Translations under genes and position numbers: made by a program
NCBI GenBank assembly: GCA_964023275.1
Contig: OZ029916.1
Span: forward strand, 20,802,064 to 20,866,063
DNA from: Norana najaformis
Lineage: Eukaryota; Annelida; Clitellata; Crassiclitellata; Hormogastridae
Direction of reading: 5' to 3'
DNA: 64,000 bases
Part shown: positions 54,982 through 64,000 of the stretch, piece after piece
Layout: the number at the start of each line of letters is the position of its first letter
How positions within the stretch are numbered: position 1 is the stretch's first letter
The notes under the pieces: model-generated
Database searches by the model: none
The model's input: the letters and a program-made list of their open reading frames with translations, nothing else
What the model was told of the DNA's origin: nothing

Positions 54982-56220
54982 ATGGGCCTCTTGTCGTATG
55001 CTTTAAGGCTTTGTCGGCGTCAGCGTCGCAAATCGAACATCGCTAGCGTCGTAGGTTTCGGATTCCTGATCGGTTTAATGTGGATAGGCCTCTCTGGCCC
55101 ACAAGATAACACAGACACACTTCAACAGAAGGAAGTTCACAAACATGATTTTCACTTCCGACAATCCGCTTGCGTCGAGACGAAGAATTTTGTCTACATC
55201 AAAATGATCAAGTGTGCCAGTACAACTCTGACTGCTGTACTCAGGCGTTTCGGCCTTGAACGTAACCTTTCGTTCGTCCTACCGCCCAAAAATCGCATAT
55301 ACATAGGGTGGCCCTATGAAATAGAAGATACCATGTATCGTCCCTCGAAAACCGGTTTATTTAACATCCTCTGCGAGCACGCGGTGTACAACCGCGACAC
55401 TCTGCGACGTATCATGCCTTCGGATACAATCTACATTACCAGCCTGCGTGAACCATTCTCTCAGTTCAAGTCGATGCTCAATTACTACAACGTCTTCAAC
55501 ATAAGCGGCGTTAAGTCAAATGATCCCCTCAGAGAATACCTCGAAAACATGGACAGATACGAGACGGTGTACAAGTCGCCGGCTTCCTCAAAGATCAGGT
55601 ACTGCATACCAGATGGATTTTCCATGACCAGAAACCTTATGTCGTACAACCTTGGGTTCCCAACAGGGTTTCTCCCAGGCACAAAAGACATGTCAGATGA
55701 CAGCAACTTCATTGAAGCCTGGATCAAAAGACTGGATGCCGAGTTCCACTTGGTTCTGATTACAGAGTACTTCCACGAATCATTGGTCATGCTTCGAAGG
55801 CTCATGTGCTGGACACCTAAAGATATTCTGTTCTCAACGTCAAACCAATTAGGATACGGATATCGAAACCAAACAGATCCAACACTTGTAGACAGATACA
55901 AACGCTGGAGTAAAGTAGACTACATACTCTACAGCCATTTCAACACAACTTTATGGAAACAGTTGAGCAGTCAGAGCGATGACTTCTGGAAAGAAGTGCA
56001 ATTTTTTCGACGAGTAAATGATGGTGTAAATCGGTTTTGTGATAGCCCAGATGAAACTGTTGCTCTAACTATTCCACAGTCAACATGGTCTGACAAGATC
56101 ACAATCTCTGCTTCATTCTGCAAATTTCTACATGAAGATCTCCTCAAGAGGTTACAAGAAAACTACGAAAGGTTATCACCAACATTTGACGAACCTCAGC
56201 CATCAAAATACACATGCTGA
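54982..56220 (+). CDS. GAL3ST: Galactose-3-O-sulfotransferase family protein (galactosylceramide sulfotransferase-like), intronless
   Basis: This is a single open frame of 412 residues from the first ATG (54982, in GACATGG) to TGA. A start further 5' at 54967 is TTG and is not used. It is a type II Golgi enzyme: a basic cytosolic tail (LCRRQRRKS), then one membrane anchor (VVGFGFLIGLMWIGL, about residues 24-40) and a lumenal catalytic domain. The family moves sulfate from PAPS to the 3-OH of galactose on glycolipids or glycans. The 5'-phosphosulfate loop is IKMIKCASTTLTAVLRRFG and the 3'-phosphate site is SLREPFSQFKSMLNYY. The usual HKT of the first loop is IKC here. Sequons NLS, NIS, NQT and NTT are present. 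It converges with PPM1G. The exact acceptor substrate cannot be assigned. Confidence 0.9.
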   Translation: MGLLSYALRLCRRQRRKSNIASVVGFGFLIGLMWIGLSGPQDNTDTLQQKEVHKHDFHFRQSACVETKNFVYIKMIKCASTTLTAVLRRFGLERNLSFVLPPKNRIYIGWPYEIEDTMYRPSKTGLFNILCEHAVYNRDTLRRIMPSDTIYITSLREPFSQFKSMLNYYNVFNISGVKSNDPLREYLENMDRYETVYKSPASSKIRYCIPDGFSMTRNLMSYNLGFPTGFLPGTKDMSDDSNFIEAWIKRLDAEFHLVLITEYFHESLVMLRRLMCWTPKDILFSTSNQLGYGYRNQTDPTLVDRYKRWSKVDYILYSHFNTTLWKQLSSQSDDFWKEVQFFRRVNDGVNRFCDSPDETVALTIPQSTWSDKITISASFCKFLHEDLLKRLQENYERLSPTFDEPQPSKYTC

Positions 56221-56454
56221 ATTTTACACATCTCAGGGACGACATAATCTTTATCGTATTTTTTAAAGCGGTGCTCCAATCCGGTATAGGAAAAATCCAG
56301 TATTGCTCTGTCCATGGATGGCACACAAATCACCAGTGAATAGGTTTTTTATATAGTAAACAGCTCAACCTCCCAAGTGCTTTCAGATTCATGGATGAAA
56401 CTTTAAACCAGTGAACAGACAGTATGAATGTACAATTTGAGTTGATTCCTTACA

Positions 56455-56690
56455 TAAAGGAGCAACATGGTGGTCTAATGGCAGTGCGTTTGGTTAATGA
56501 TCACGTGGTTGTTGTTTCGACTTTGTGTAACGACCCTGGACAAGTTGTTTGTGCACACCGTGCCTCTGTCACCAAGCAGTATAATTTGGCACTGGCACAA
56601 GTTGGGAAGTAACCAGCAATTCCTCCAATGAACTGGCCCTGTGTCCAGGATCTTGGGATTCGTCCTTTGCCAGCTCAAGGACCTAAAACC
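56455..56690 (+). mobile_element. tRNA-derived SINE, second family, full-looking copy
   Basis: The head has box A-like GGTGGTCTAATGGCAGTGCG and a box B-like GTTGTTTCGACT. The body ends CTGTGTCCAGGATCTTGGG, ATTCGTCCTTTGCCAGCTC. The 3' part recurs inverted at 62440-62525. It is in the Gal3ST 3' flank. Confidence 0.65.
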
Positions 56691-56810
56691 TAAAAAACAG
56701 GAAATATGTGGCTCCCCTATGTGTCACTTGTGAGATATGGGATACTTTACTTACATGAAACTTGTTATAAGACTAAACTGTGGAAAAGCTAAACTTATCA
56801 ACAGCTTATG

Positions 56811-57245
56811 TTTATTACAAAACAGAAAATAAACAAGGCAAAACTTTAGTAATTTTAGCATATCATTCTCTCAGTTCCAAAGCTCAATCAAAAATCCTAT
56901 GAATTGGTCAACTTTAAACACAGTCTCAAGTAATTTCACTTCATTCTCTCATTCGAAAAGCTGGAATAATTAAGACTCATATAAACTGCTTAACTTAGTA
57001 TACAGCCTTTATAATGACTAATTAACGACCCAAATCATCCCACCAATCTTCCAGAAGTTACTTACATTCAACTCCCTGAAACAACAATCTTCCAGATTCA
57101 GCTGGGTCACCCAACAAAGTATTGAAGCTATTTACGTAGATCTCTTCTTGCCAGTTGATTTACCTATGTATCTGTAAGGAACACAGAGGCAGCAGAGCCA
57201 TTCCAAACCACATAATGCTGTCAACAAGTGGGAACAGCATTTATT
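56811..57245. promoter_or_regulatory. Poly(A) signals on both strands between Gal3ST and PPM1G
   Basis: AATAAA occurs on the plus strand at 56828-56833. On the minus strand it occurs at 57245-57240 and 56816-56811. The two convergent transcripts could therefore end within, or overlap across, 56.8-57.3 kb. Confidence 0.35.
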
Positions 57246-58087
57246 CAATTCAGCATCAGGCAGAACAGAAACACGGCAAAGGAATTTCCTCATAATTAAT
57301 GCTGTCTGTCATCAAACATTTCATGGAAACTACTGTGGCATGCTTTCCTGTGGCAGCTCAAGTAGCAGTACAGCAGAATTTAACCAAAAAGATGTTAAAT
57401 TGTCAAGTAGAAGTGTTTAACACTGAAACGAGAACTTTTGAAAGCATAATCCTGTCATGAAATCAGAACCACTTTACACAACTCAGGTACCTAACCATGT
57501 GGTAAACACAATCAAATCTGTCAAGATCACACAGAATACCCTCAAAATATTGATCTTGTTGTTGGTAAACCTTTCCATAAACACTTTTCTGGTACTTCTT
57601 TCACATGCTTTCAAGGTAGCAGTTCATGAAATGGGACTAAAGCTGTTTAACTAAACACTGAGCTTTTAAGTACTAAGCATTGGAGCACCTTTCAATATTA
57701 AAACTCATATCTGTCAGGATAAAGTAATTCCATAACTGCACCAGAACCTGTACCTGAATCGAATTAGTTCACAAAAGTAGAAATAAATCCAACTATGGAT
57801 AATTCAATGCAATTTACAACAGCAGTACATGAAGATGGATGAAAATGAATAAATTCATCTCACTAACAAGAATTTATGAGTTAACCCAGTAACTTAAGTC
57901 AAGCCATAATCTACAACTCCCTCAAAAGTAACTGTTTGGAAAGGAACACACTGGAATCCTTATTGCCAACATTCAGCAGGGCCTTTGAACCAAATCTCAG
58001 AATCCACAGAATCTGGATCAGAAGCAGGGCCTTACAAAAGCTTGCCTGCAAACGTGACTACATTATCAGTTATCGAATGTATCTCCA

Positions 58088-61000
58088 TTATAAATCCTTG
58101 CATTTGGTCTCATCTAACTCTTCTCGGCTTCGCTTTGCAGCAGAACAGTCTTCTGTGTCGCTGTCAGCTTTTCGCTTCTTTGATGTTTCGACGACGACAT
58201 CGTCTTTTTCGTCATCGTGTAGTTTGTTAAATCTGACAACGACACATGTCATGTTGTCACAGCCCGTGCCATCACCAGTCGTGTCAGGTGCCAAACAGAA
58301 TTCAAACATCTACAAATATATTAATGTGACTGACTTGAATTATCATTTTCTATTTGAACTATTTGTTATAATTCTGGTAAAGCACAGAATAACATACAGG
58401 ATAGTGCAAAAGGTTAGGTAAAGCAGCTGCTCTATTCATTCATTACTTCAATCAACTGAAGCTTTCATAAATACATGAGAAATATATGGAGGCTTAATCA
58501 GACTTCATTTGGCAGTCAGTTGCTCTGCTGTATTGTTGGGGTGTGTGATCAATCGCTCATTACAAGCCCCTTTCGACAATTGTTGTCAGGCACAGTCTCA
58601 GGGTTGAATTTTTCAGTTGAAATGTACACATGATAATAGCAATCCAACAACTAGTCTTTACAGTTTTCATGGCTTCACAAAGAACTGTCCAGTTCATATG
58701 ATGACTTTGGATTTGGGACACAGAGAGGAAAAGTAAAGCCACCAGCAATCTGCTCCCATTTGCCCAAATTAATATGGACATTATTTTATCAATTTCTGAC
58801 AACAGCAGTTTATTCATTCACGTCTGCATTTTTCTTTAACAATTAAGCCTTACATCACTGTTAACCAAAGGAATCACTAAAAGCAGGTTATATACAATTA
58901 TCTTTCTATTAAGATTTTTGGCTTTGCAGCGACAGAAATGATGATTTGACTTACAACTTACAATAATTCTGATTTTGAAATTGGCAATTCATGTAAGATT
59001 AGTGCAAAGCAGGCCTTAGGGGTTTATCTTGTTTAGCAAAAATCTGCAAGCACTCTTGAACTTAAAAGAGCAAACCTCTTCACAGATGGCTGACAACTTG
59101 GTCACGCCGCTGTCAAGTCGTCGCTGTACAAAATCCACAACATCCTGGCTACTCATGACATTCCTGTAAGAAATTATATAAACTATAAGGCAATTTTTAT
59201 TTATTCTAGTACACAATGCCAGTCACTATAAATGACGTTCTAGATATAGACCTTGGCAAAGTTTTATTGCCATCATTAACTGTACATTTTTCGTGGAACT
59301 GATACGAGAAAAATGGTTTGTGATCAAAAGAAGAACTACACATTACTTTCGATCAATCTATATCCTCAACTAAAAATGTAATTTTGAACACAACTTGTTC
59401 TAATTAGCATGCTTACTGTACTTTCTGGATTAAAAGTTGCACCACAGTATAAGATGCAGTGATGCAAAAACAGAAAAATGTTTGTGATTTCAATACATAG
59501 TTCACACTTGTACAAAAGATGCACCCATACACAGATTTCCAGTCACAGTGCATAAGGGCGTTTTTTAACAACGGCCGTAAATACATGGTCATCATTAGCA
59601 AATAACTGCTCAAACATAACTTTGATGAAATAAAATAATTTTTGAAGGCACCCAATCATAATATATGGAATGATAGTAAGGCAGTAGTATATAGATGGAA
59701 GCATAAATACTGGCAAATTTTCAGCCTCCCCAAAGACCCTGCCCTGCAACTCAGCGTGGCTTCTTGACCCCTCTTGTTACCCTCTCCAAGAAAGCCACTA
59801 CGTAGGCTTGGCAGGGTGCCCCATACCATGCTTCTCTCGGGCCTGCCGTGGAAGGTTTCATGAAGCAGCCAGAGGTTGTAGGAAGAGGCCGAGTTAGTAG
59901 TATGCGGCGGGGCAGATGGCACAGGACAAGGCGGGCTAGCAGTCAAGCACCACGTACTCTTATCGGTTTCACTACGTATATTCCACATTTGATAAATGTG
60001 ATTTGTTTTAATTTAATTTAAATTGTTATCGGTCTGCCGACTATATATATAGCGACTTTGAAAACTTTCTAAAATTTTCGCACATAAGCACACCGTTAAA
60101 TAAGATGCACCTCTAGAAGTTCATGCAAAAACCTTGTCTTATATTCTGGAAAATATGGTAGCTGCAAAATGAAGATTTCAGTTTTCATTTGTTGGTATTA
60201 AACAACCAAGAAACCATCTCAATTTCATGTCACCATAATGACAATGCCTGCTACATGCTTCATTGAGAGGCAGCCAAAGGGTGGAAAAGGCTGGAAATCA
60301 TCTGGCTACAGTTTTCAGCACAACAGTTTTTAGCTGAACTTCAATTAAACCACCTGAACAGAAAGTGATGTAACAACCTAGCTAACCTTTTCAGGAGATG
60401 TCTAACAAAACAGTACTAACCAGATTCCATCACAAGCAAGCACCATGAATTTGTCTTTTTCACAAAGCGTTAAACTTCTAACATCTGGCAATGCGGTGAT
60501 CATCTGCTCACGAGCAGTTAGGCTAGTGTTTCGTTTGTAGCTGTGGTCACCTACAGGGCACAAAGAAATTAATAACTCTATTAAGCCATAACAACATATT
60601 CCCATGAAAGAGCTACTGACAGATACTTCTGTTGCACATGCACACATATGACACTGACCTATATTCAACACAAATCTAATCCATTTTCTTCCTTAAATTA
60701 CTAGTTACAGAACACTGTGAAACCTATCAAATACGCACCACCAGCTCGGACGTCTCTCAGGTCAACAAACATCTTAATCCATTAATAAATTCTTACTCTG
60801 CTAACGAATAGATATATTTCTCTTCTCCTGGCTGAGGAGTTCTGTTTCCATTTTTTCTTAACTGATCTGGTGGCAGGGAGGTGTAAGTGTGCAGTGGACA
60901 AATAGATAGCAATGATGATAATACATGAAGGATGGATAACACCAAGATGGTCAAACAAGCAGAGGCTAGTGATCAACGCCAGTGGGCAGTGAGCCCATGG

Positions 61001-63603
61001 GCTTAAGTAAGGAAGGAAGGTTTAAACCTATCAACAAAAATACCTCATCTCATCATAATCTTCAAATGTATTTTTTTCTAACAATTTCAAAGCTGGGAGA
61101 AGCTGGAAGTCACTCAGAATAGGACTGACATGTGTTGGCATTAATGTCAATTGCTCCTATATCGTCATTCATTATCATGTACATTCATGTTGAAATTTTT
61201 GATAATTCTCTTATGTTCAGTTTTGTCTCCAAGCCTCCATTCCTCAGTTACTTTTTCAAATCTGCCAAGGATTCGTATAGTTTTCTGCATTATTCAAACA
61301 TCTTCAATCGGTGAAACCTGTAGCCATTTTCTTTGGGTTTCACTGTACAGCTTTCCCATGGGCCATTTGGCTAGGAGTCATATGCCGTCTGTGACTGGAA
61401 ATCACAAGTGGCTTGAGGGATATCTGACATGTAAGTTCTATCATCAACCCAGGGATTCCCAGTCAGTGCTACAAATATTTCAATTGGCTGTCGTCATTCC
61501 ACGTACTCAGTGCATTACAAACTAGGAACTGCATTAGTTATCAGTCAGTCATGAACTAAAACCTGTTGGTTTGGTTTGAAGTGTCTGCAAGGGTCTTCCC
61601 AGACTTTCCCTGTTACTCAATCACATGAAACTTGTGTTATCAATGAACTTTAACATGATCACTTAGGCTGCATAGGAGCACTTTCAAGACACTCTTTGAA
61701 GGCAGTATATAAATTTCCATGAACATACATATCATGAATCAAGATGGGCTTTGTTTAATGGCAAACATTTCATATGAAGAAAACATCAGCACAAACAACC
61801 AAATGCAATTACAGTAGTATGAAAATTATGCATTTTACTTACCAAGAGCTCGAGAGAGGTTAAGCCCGCCATTGACTCGCCCATCGCATGTGACTCTTCC
61901 ACCAGCTTTGACAATGCGCTCTTTTTCTGGCGTGTCCTCGGGTTTGTGGTCGGCTGACATTTCTATGGCCATTCCATCACGGCTGACGACACAGCGAGAG
62001 TCGCCTGCATTTGCTACATACAGCGTTCTTCCCTTCAGCAACGCCACAACGGCCGTACAACCACTGTCAGCTCCAGGCTTAACAAGTACACAAACTTAGT
62101 ATCACAATAAATTTCAGTAATAGCACACACACCCTCGTTCAAATGAACGAAATATGGTGGTAACCGTTTATGCAAGAATTAGCTTATTGTGCAGTTATGC
62201 CATGGCTCCAGACTGTGCTACATACTGCTCACCAAATTACTTATATAGAATCTATCAAAGTTCAGAGCGGAAATGTGTTGTAGGACTTCTGGTGGTTCCT
62301 CTTCCTTTTTTAACTGCCAACATTGGGAAAGATGTATCACACAACTTAGTCACTGTCATGCAAGATATATTTAATAGTTAGTAAGTAAATTCCCATATCC
62401 CACAAATGATACATAGTGGAGTCACTCATTTCCTTTTCTTTAGGCCCTTGAACCAGCAATGGATGAATCCCAAGGTTCTGGACACAGGTCCAGTGCATCG
62501 CAGGACTCGCTGGTTAATTTCCAGCAAATTAGTGTCGTTAATACTTTTTCTTAGATTATACCTTTGAATTAAAATTGTTTTAAACCACAATAACAAGATG
62601 CTGCGATTAAACAATTGCCACTAGAAAGCACGGAAAACTACCTACCTCTTCACTCCAGCTCATCGCTGACATTTCTCCTTCTTCTTCATCCTCCTCATCG
62701 TCATCATCATCATCGTCGTCCTCGTCTTCACCAAATGTCATCCCATCTAAGGCTTCCTCATCATCATCACTAGCAAAACAAACAACACATCTTGGTTAGT
62801 TTAAATTGTCATTTAAGAATTAAAACATTAATTAACAGAGAAGTTTTTTAACCAGATGTAAAATAATTGAATTACTCAACGTGAATGCATTCAGCAATGT
62901 AATGTAAGAAAAAGCTTACAGGGAAAATGCAGCAACGAATGGTTTTAATGTCAAAACATAACTTTTAACACACAGTTTTCTGTGTATCAATATATGAATA
63001 GGAAACAAGCATCACCACAAAAGACCAGAAGATGGAATTGAAACAGAAGGCAGCCAGCAGAGTGTATTCAGAAAACTCAAGAGGTACAGCAGCAAAATGT
63101 TGGAAACATCTCTGTAAGGTGGCTACCATGGCTTCGAAAGAACTGGTCATCTCTCATTCTACTGGGTAGGGCGCTCGACTAGAACCGCAGAGACGGGTTT
63201 GAGCCTTCCCGAAAACGATTACTGTGCATGGCTCTTGAACAAGTCCTTCACTCAAATAACTGCTCACCACCATCAACTGATGCTTAGTCATTAGATAGTG
63301 GCACTTGAGAAAAGCAACAATAATAATATTCTTTCATACATGACTTACAAAATGTCATCTAAATAGGTTTTATATGTATATCATTAAAAGCTATGAAAGT
63401 TTTTAAGAGTCAGTTTTTGGAAGTGTTATTTAACATAGTTACTATTACAACCTGTCATCTTCTGCTTCGTCTGAATTCCACCCATCATCATCTTCTGAAT
63501 CTTCCTCCTCCTCTGTATCTGCCTCAGAGTCTTCCTCATCACCTGGTGTTGCATTGGTGGAACACGAAGCACTGGAACTGCTTGGTGCGAGCATTTCCCG
63601 CAA
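58088..63603 (-). CDS. PPM1G: Protein phosphatase 1G / PP2C-gamma (last six exons)
   Basis: Exons: 63603-63452, 62769-62646, 62077-61843, 60550-60421, 59163-59076, 58309-58088. The sum is 951 bp, 316 residues plus TAA, and all phases agree. PPM1G is a nuclear Mn/Mg-dependent Ser/Thr phosphatase acting on splicing factors and histones. The order here is: acidic insert (two exons of D/E runs), [74 protein letters not shown], and a basic C-terminus with a KKRK nuclear signal. Metal-ligand aspartates in CDGIW and GCDNMT are intact. The N-terminus, including the DGHGG motif, lies beyond 64000. The collagen-homology acidic region typical of PPM1G, not of PPM1A/B, fixes the subfamily. Confidence 0.94.
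59414..60160. mobile_element. Terminal-inverted-repeat element in a PPM1G intron
   Basis: The left end TACTGTACTTTCTGGATTAA and the inverted right end TACCATATTTTCCAGAATAT match imperfectly. Both are followed by the TAAGA(TGCA) motif (TATAAGATGCAG; TAAGATGCACC near 60100). The ends resemble the widespread TACCGTATTTTCCGG-type termini (ISL2EU/IS4EU-like). The 110-codon minus frame inside shows no transposase motif. Confidence 0.55.
61843..62077 (-). CDS. PPM1G: PPM1G catalytic-core exon
   Basis: This 235-bp exon reads [16 protein letters not shown] through [10 protein letters not shown]. It holds two conserved PP2C motifs, including the AGDSR turn and the [12 protein letters not shown] block completed across the intron. 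The acceptor is TTGTTAAG and the donor is CTTG|GTAAGT. Confidence 0.93.
62440..62525 (-). mobile_element. SINE second family, 3' fragment in a PPM1G intron
   Basis: On the minus strand it reads AACCAGCGAGTCCTGCGATG, then GGACCTGTGTCCAGAACC and TTGGGATTCATCCATTGC. It matches 56608-56685. Confidence 0.65.
62646..62769 (-). CDS. PPM1G: PPM1G acidic-domain exon
   Basis: This 124-bp exon encodes a run of aspartate and glutamate interrupted by ALDGMTFGE and ending [12 protein letters not shown]. Together with the exon at 63452-63603 it forms the acidic insert that separates the two halves of the PP2C fold in PPM1G. The GAT/GAA triplet repeats make this region prone to length change. Confidence 0.85.
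63165..63320 (+). mobile_element. tRNA-derived SINE (copy b)
   Basis: It reads GGTAGGGCGCTCGACTAG, box B GGGTTTGAGCCTTCC, CTCTTGAACAAGTCCTTCAC, TTAGATAGTGGCACTTGAG and an AATAATAAT tail. It is collinear with 26740-26925. Confidence 0.7.
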
Positions 63604-64000
63604 CTTTAGAAATAAATCATCAAGAAAAACACATGAAAACAGAAAATGAAATGTTATGAAGCTTACAGATGTTAACTGTCAGCATTTCCCAGGCAGAGCT
63701 CCAGCCTTTCCCATTTCTTCTGAGGTCTAAATCTTAATGCACTATGTAAATGGTAATTCACTTGTCAAGTCAGGAAAATACAACGGAATTGTCAACCAGC
63801 TGTATTGCTAAGGACTGCTTTTGTTCTATTTGCACAGAGGCTGAAATATCATACAATTCAAACACTTCTTCAGTATCAATCAAATACGTAAATAAAAGAT
63901 CAGATCTGATCTTGATACTGATGGATGGTGATTCTAAAAAGCACTCTAGATGAAACATTCAACAGTCAACAATTTTGTATAAAGCATAGTTTCATTATGA
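63604..64000. other. Intron of PPM1G at the window edge
   Basis: No PPM1G exon was recognised here. The 62-codon minus frame at 63770-63958 does not resemble any part of the phosphatase. The upstream exons lie beyond the window. Confidence 0.5.

Overview
This window is animal nuclear DNA: AT-rich, with short exons between consensus splice sites, long repeat-filled introns and many non-LTR retrotransposon remnants. The mix of a SUEL/rhamnose-type lectin module, L2/CR1-like LINEs, an R2/R4-type (restriction-like endonuclease) LINE, tRNA-derived SINEs and hAT-like MITEs suggests an invertebrate, probably marine. The species cannot be fixed from sequence alone.

Layout. (1) 3.5-17.2 kb, plus strand: the 3' part (16 exons, 619 codons plus stop, all phases consistent) of an oxysterol-binding-protein-related protein of the ORP3/6/7 subfamily, with a coiled region, an FFAT motif and the complete lipid-binding ORD. 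The PH-domain exons lie upstream of the window. (2) 39.1-21.0 kb, minus strand: a gene I assembled from seven exons whose phases join exactly. It encodes a predicted single-pass receptor: signal peptide (weakest exon), SUEL/galactose-binding lectin, CUB-like domain, sushi-like module, short stalk, transmembrane helix, and a cytoplasmic tail with an ITIM-like motif. I do not recognise a named family for this architecture, and it is the most interesting item here. (3) 39-55 kb: a gene-poor stretch of LINE, SINE and DNA-transposon remnants and minisatellites. (4) 54.98-56.22 kb, plus: an intronless galactose-3-O-sulfotransferase (Gal3ST family). (5) 63.6-58.1 kb, minus: the last six exons of PPM1G (nuclear PP2C-gamma phosphatase), whose first metal-binding motif lies outside the window. 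The ORP and receptor genes converge, as do the Gal3ST and PPM1G genes.

Mobile DNA. An R2/R4-like LINE with an FLDD reverse transcriptase and a C-terminal zinc-knuckle plus PD-D endonuclease, broken by about four frameshifts, sits inside a (TAA)n array that seems to have grown from a SINE tail. There are also an L2-like, a Jockey/CR1-superfamily and a CR1-like LINE, at least six copies of one LINE 3' end, several SINEs, a hAT MITE with a perfect 8-bp target duplication, other terminal-inverted-repeat elements, and 17-, 18-, 20- and 40-bp tandem repeats. The palindrome TAGGCCTA recurs across about 21-55 kb but I saw none in the ORP and PPM1G ends.

The genes do not form a pathway; this is ordinary metazoan gene order. 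Possible links (Gal3ST making sulfated galactosides, a galactoside-type lectin receptor nearby) are speculation.
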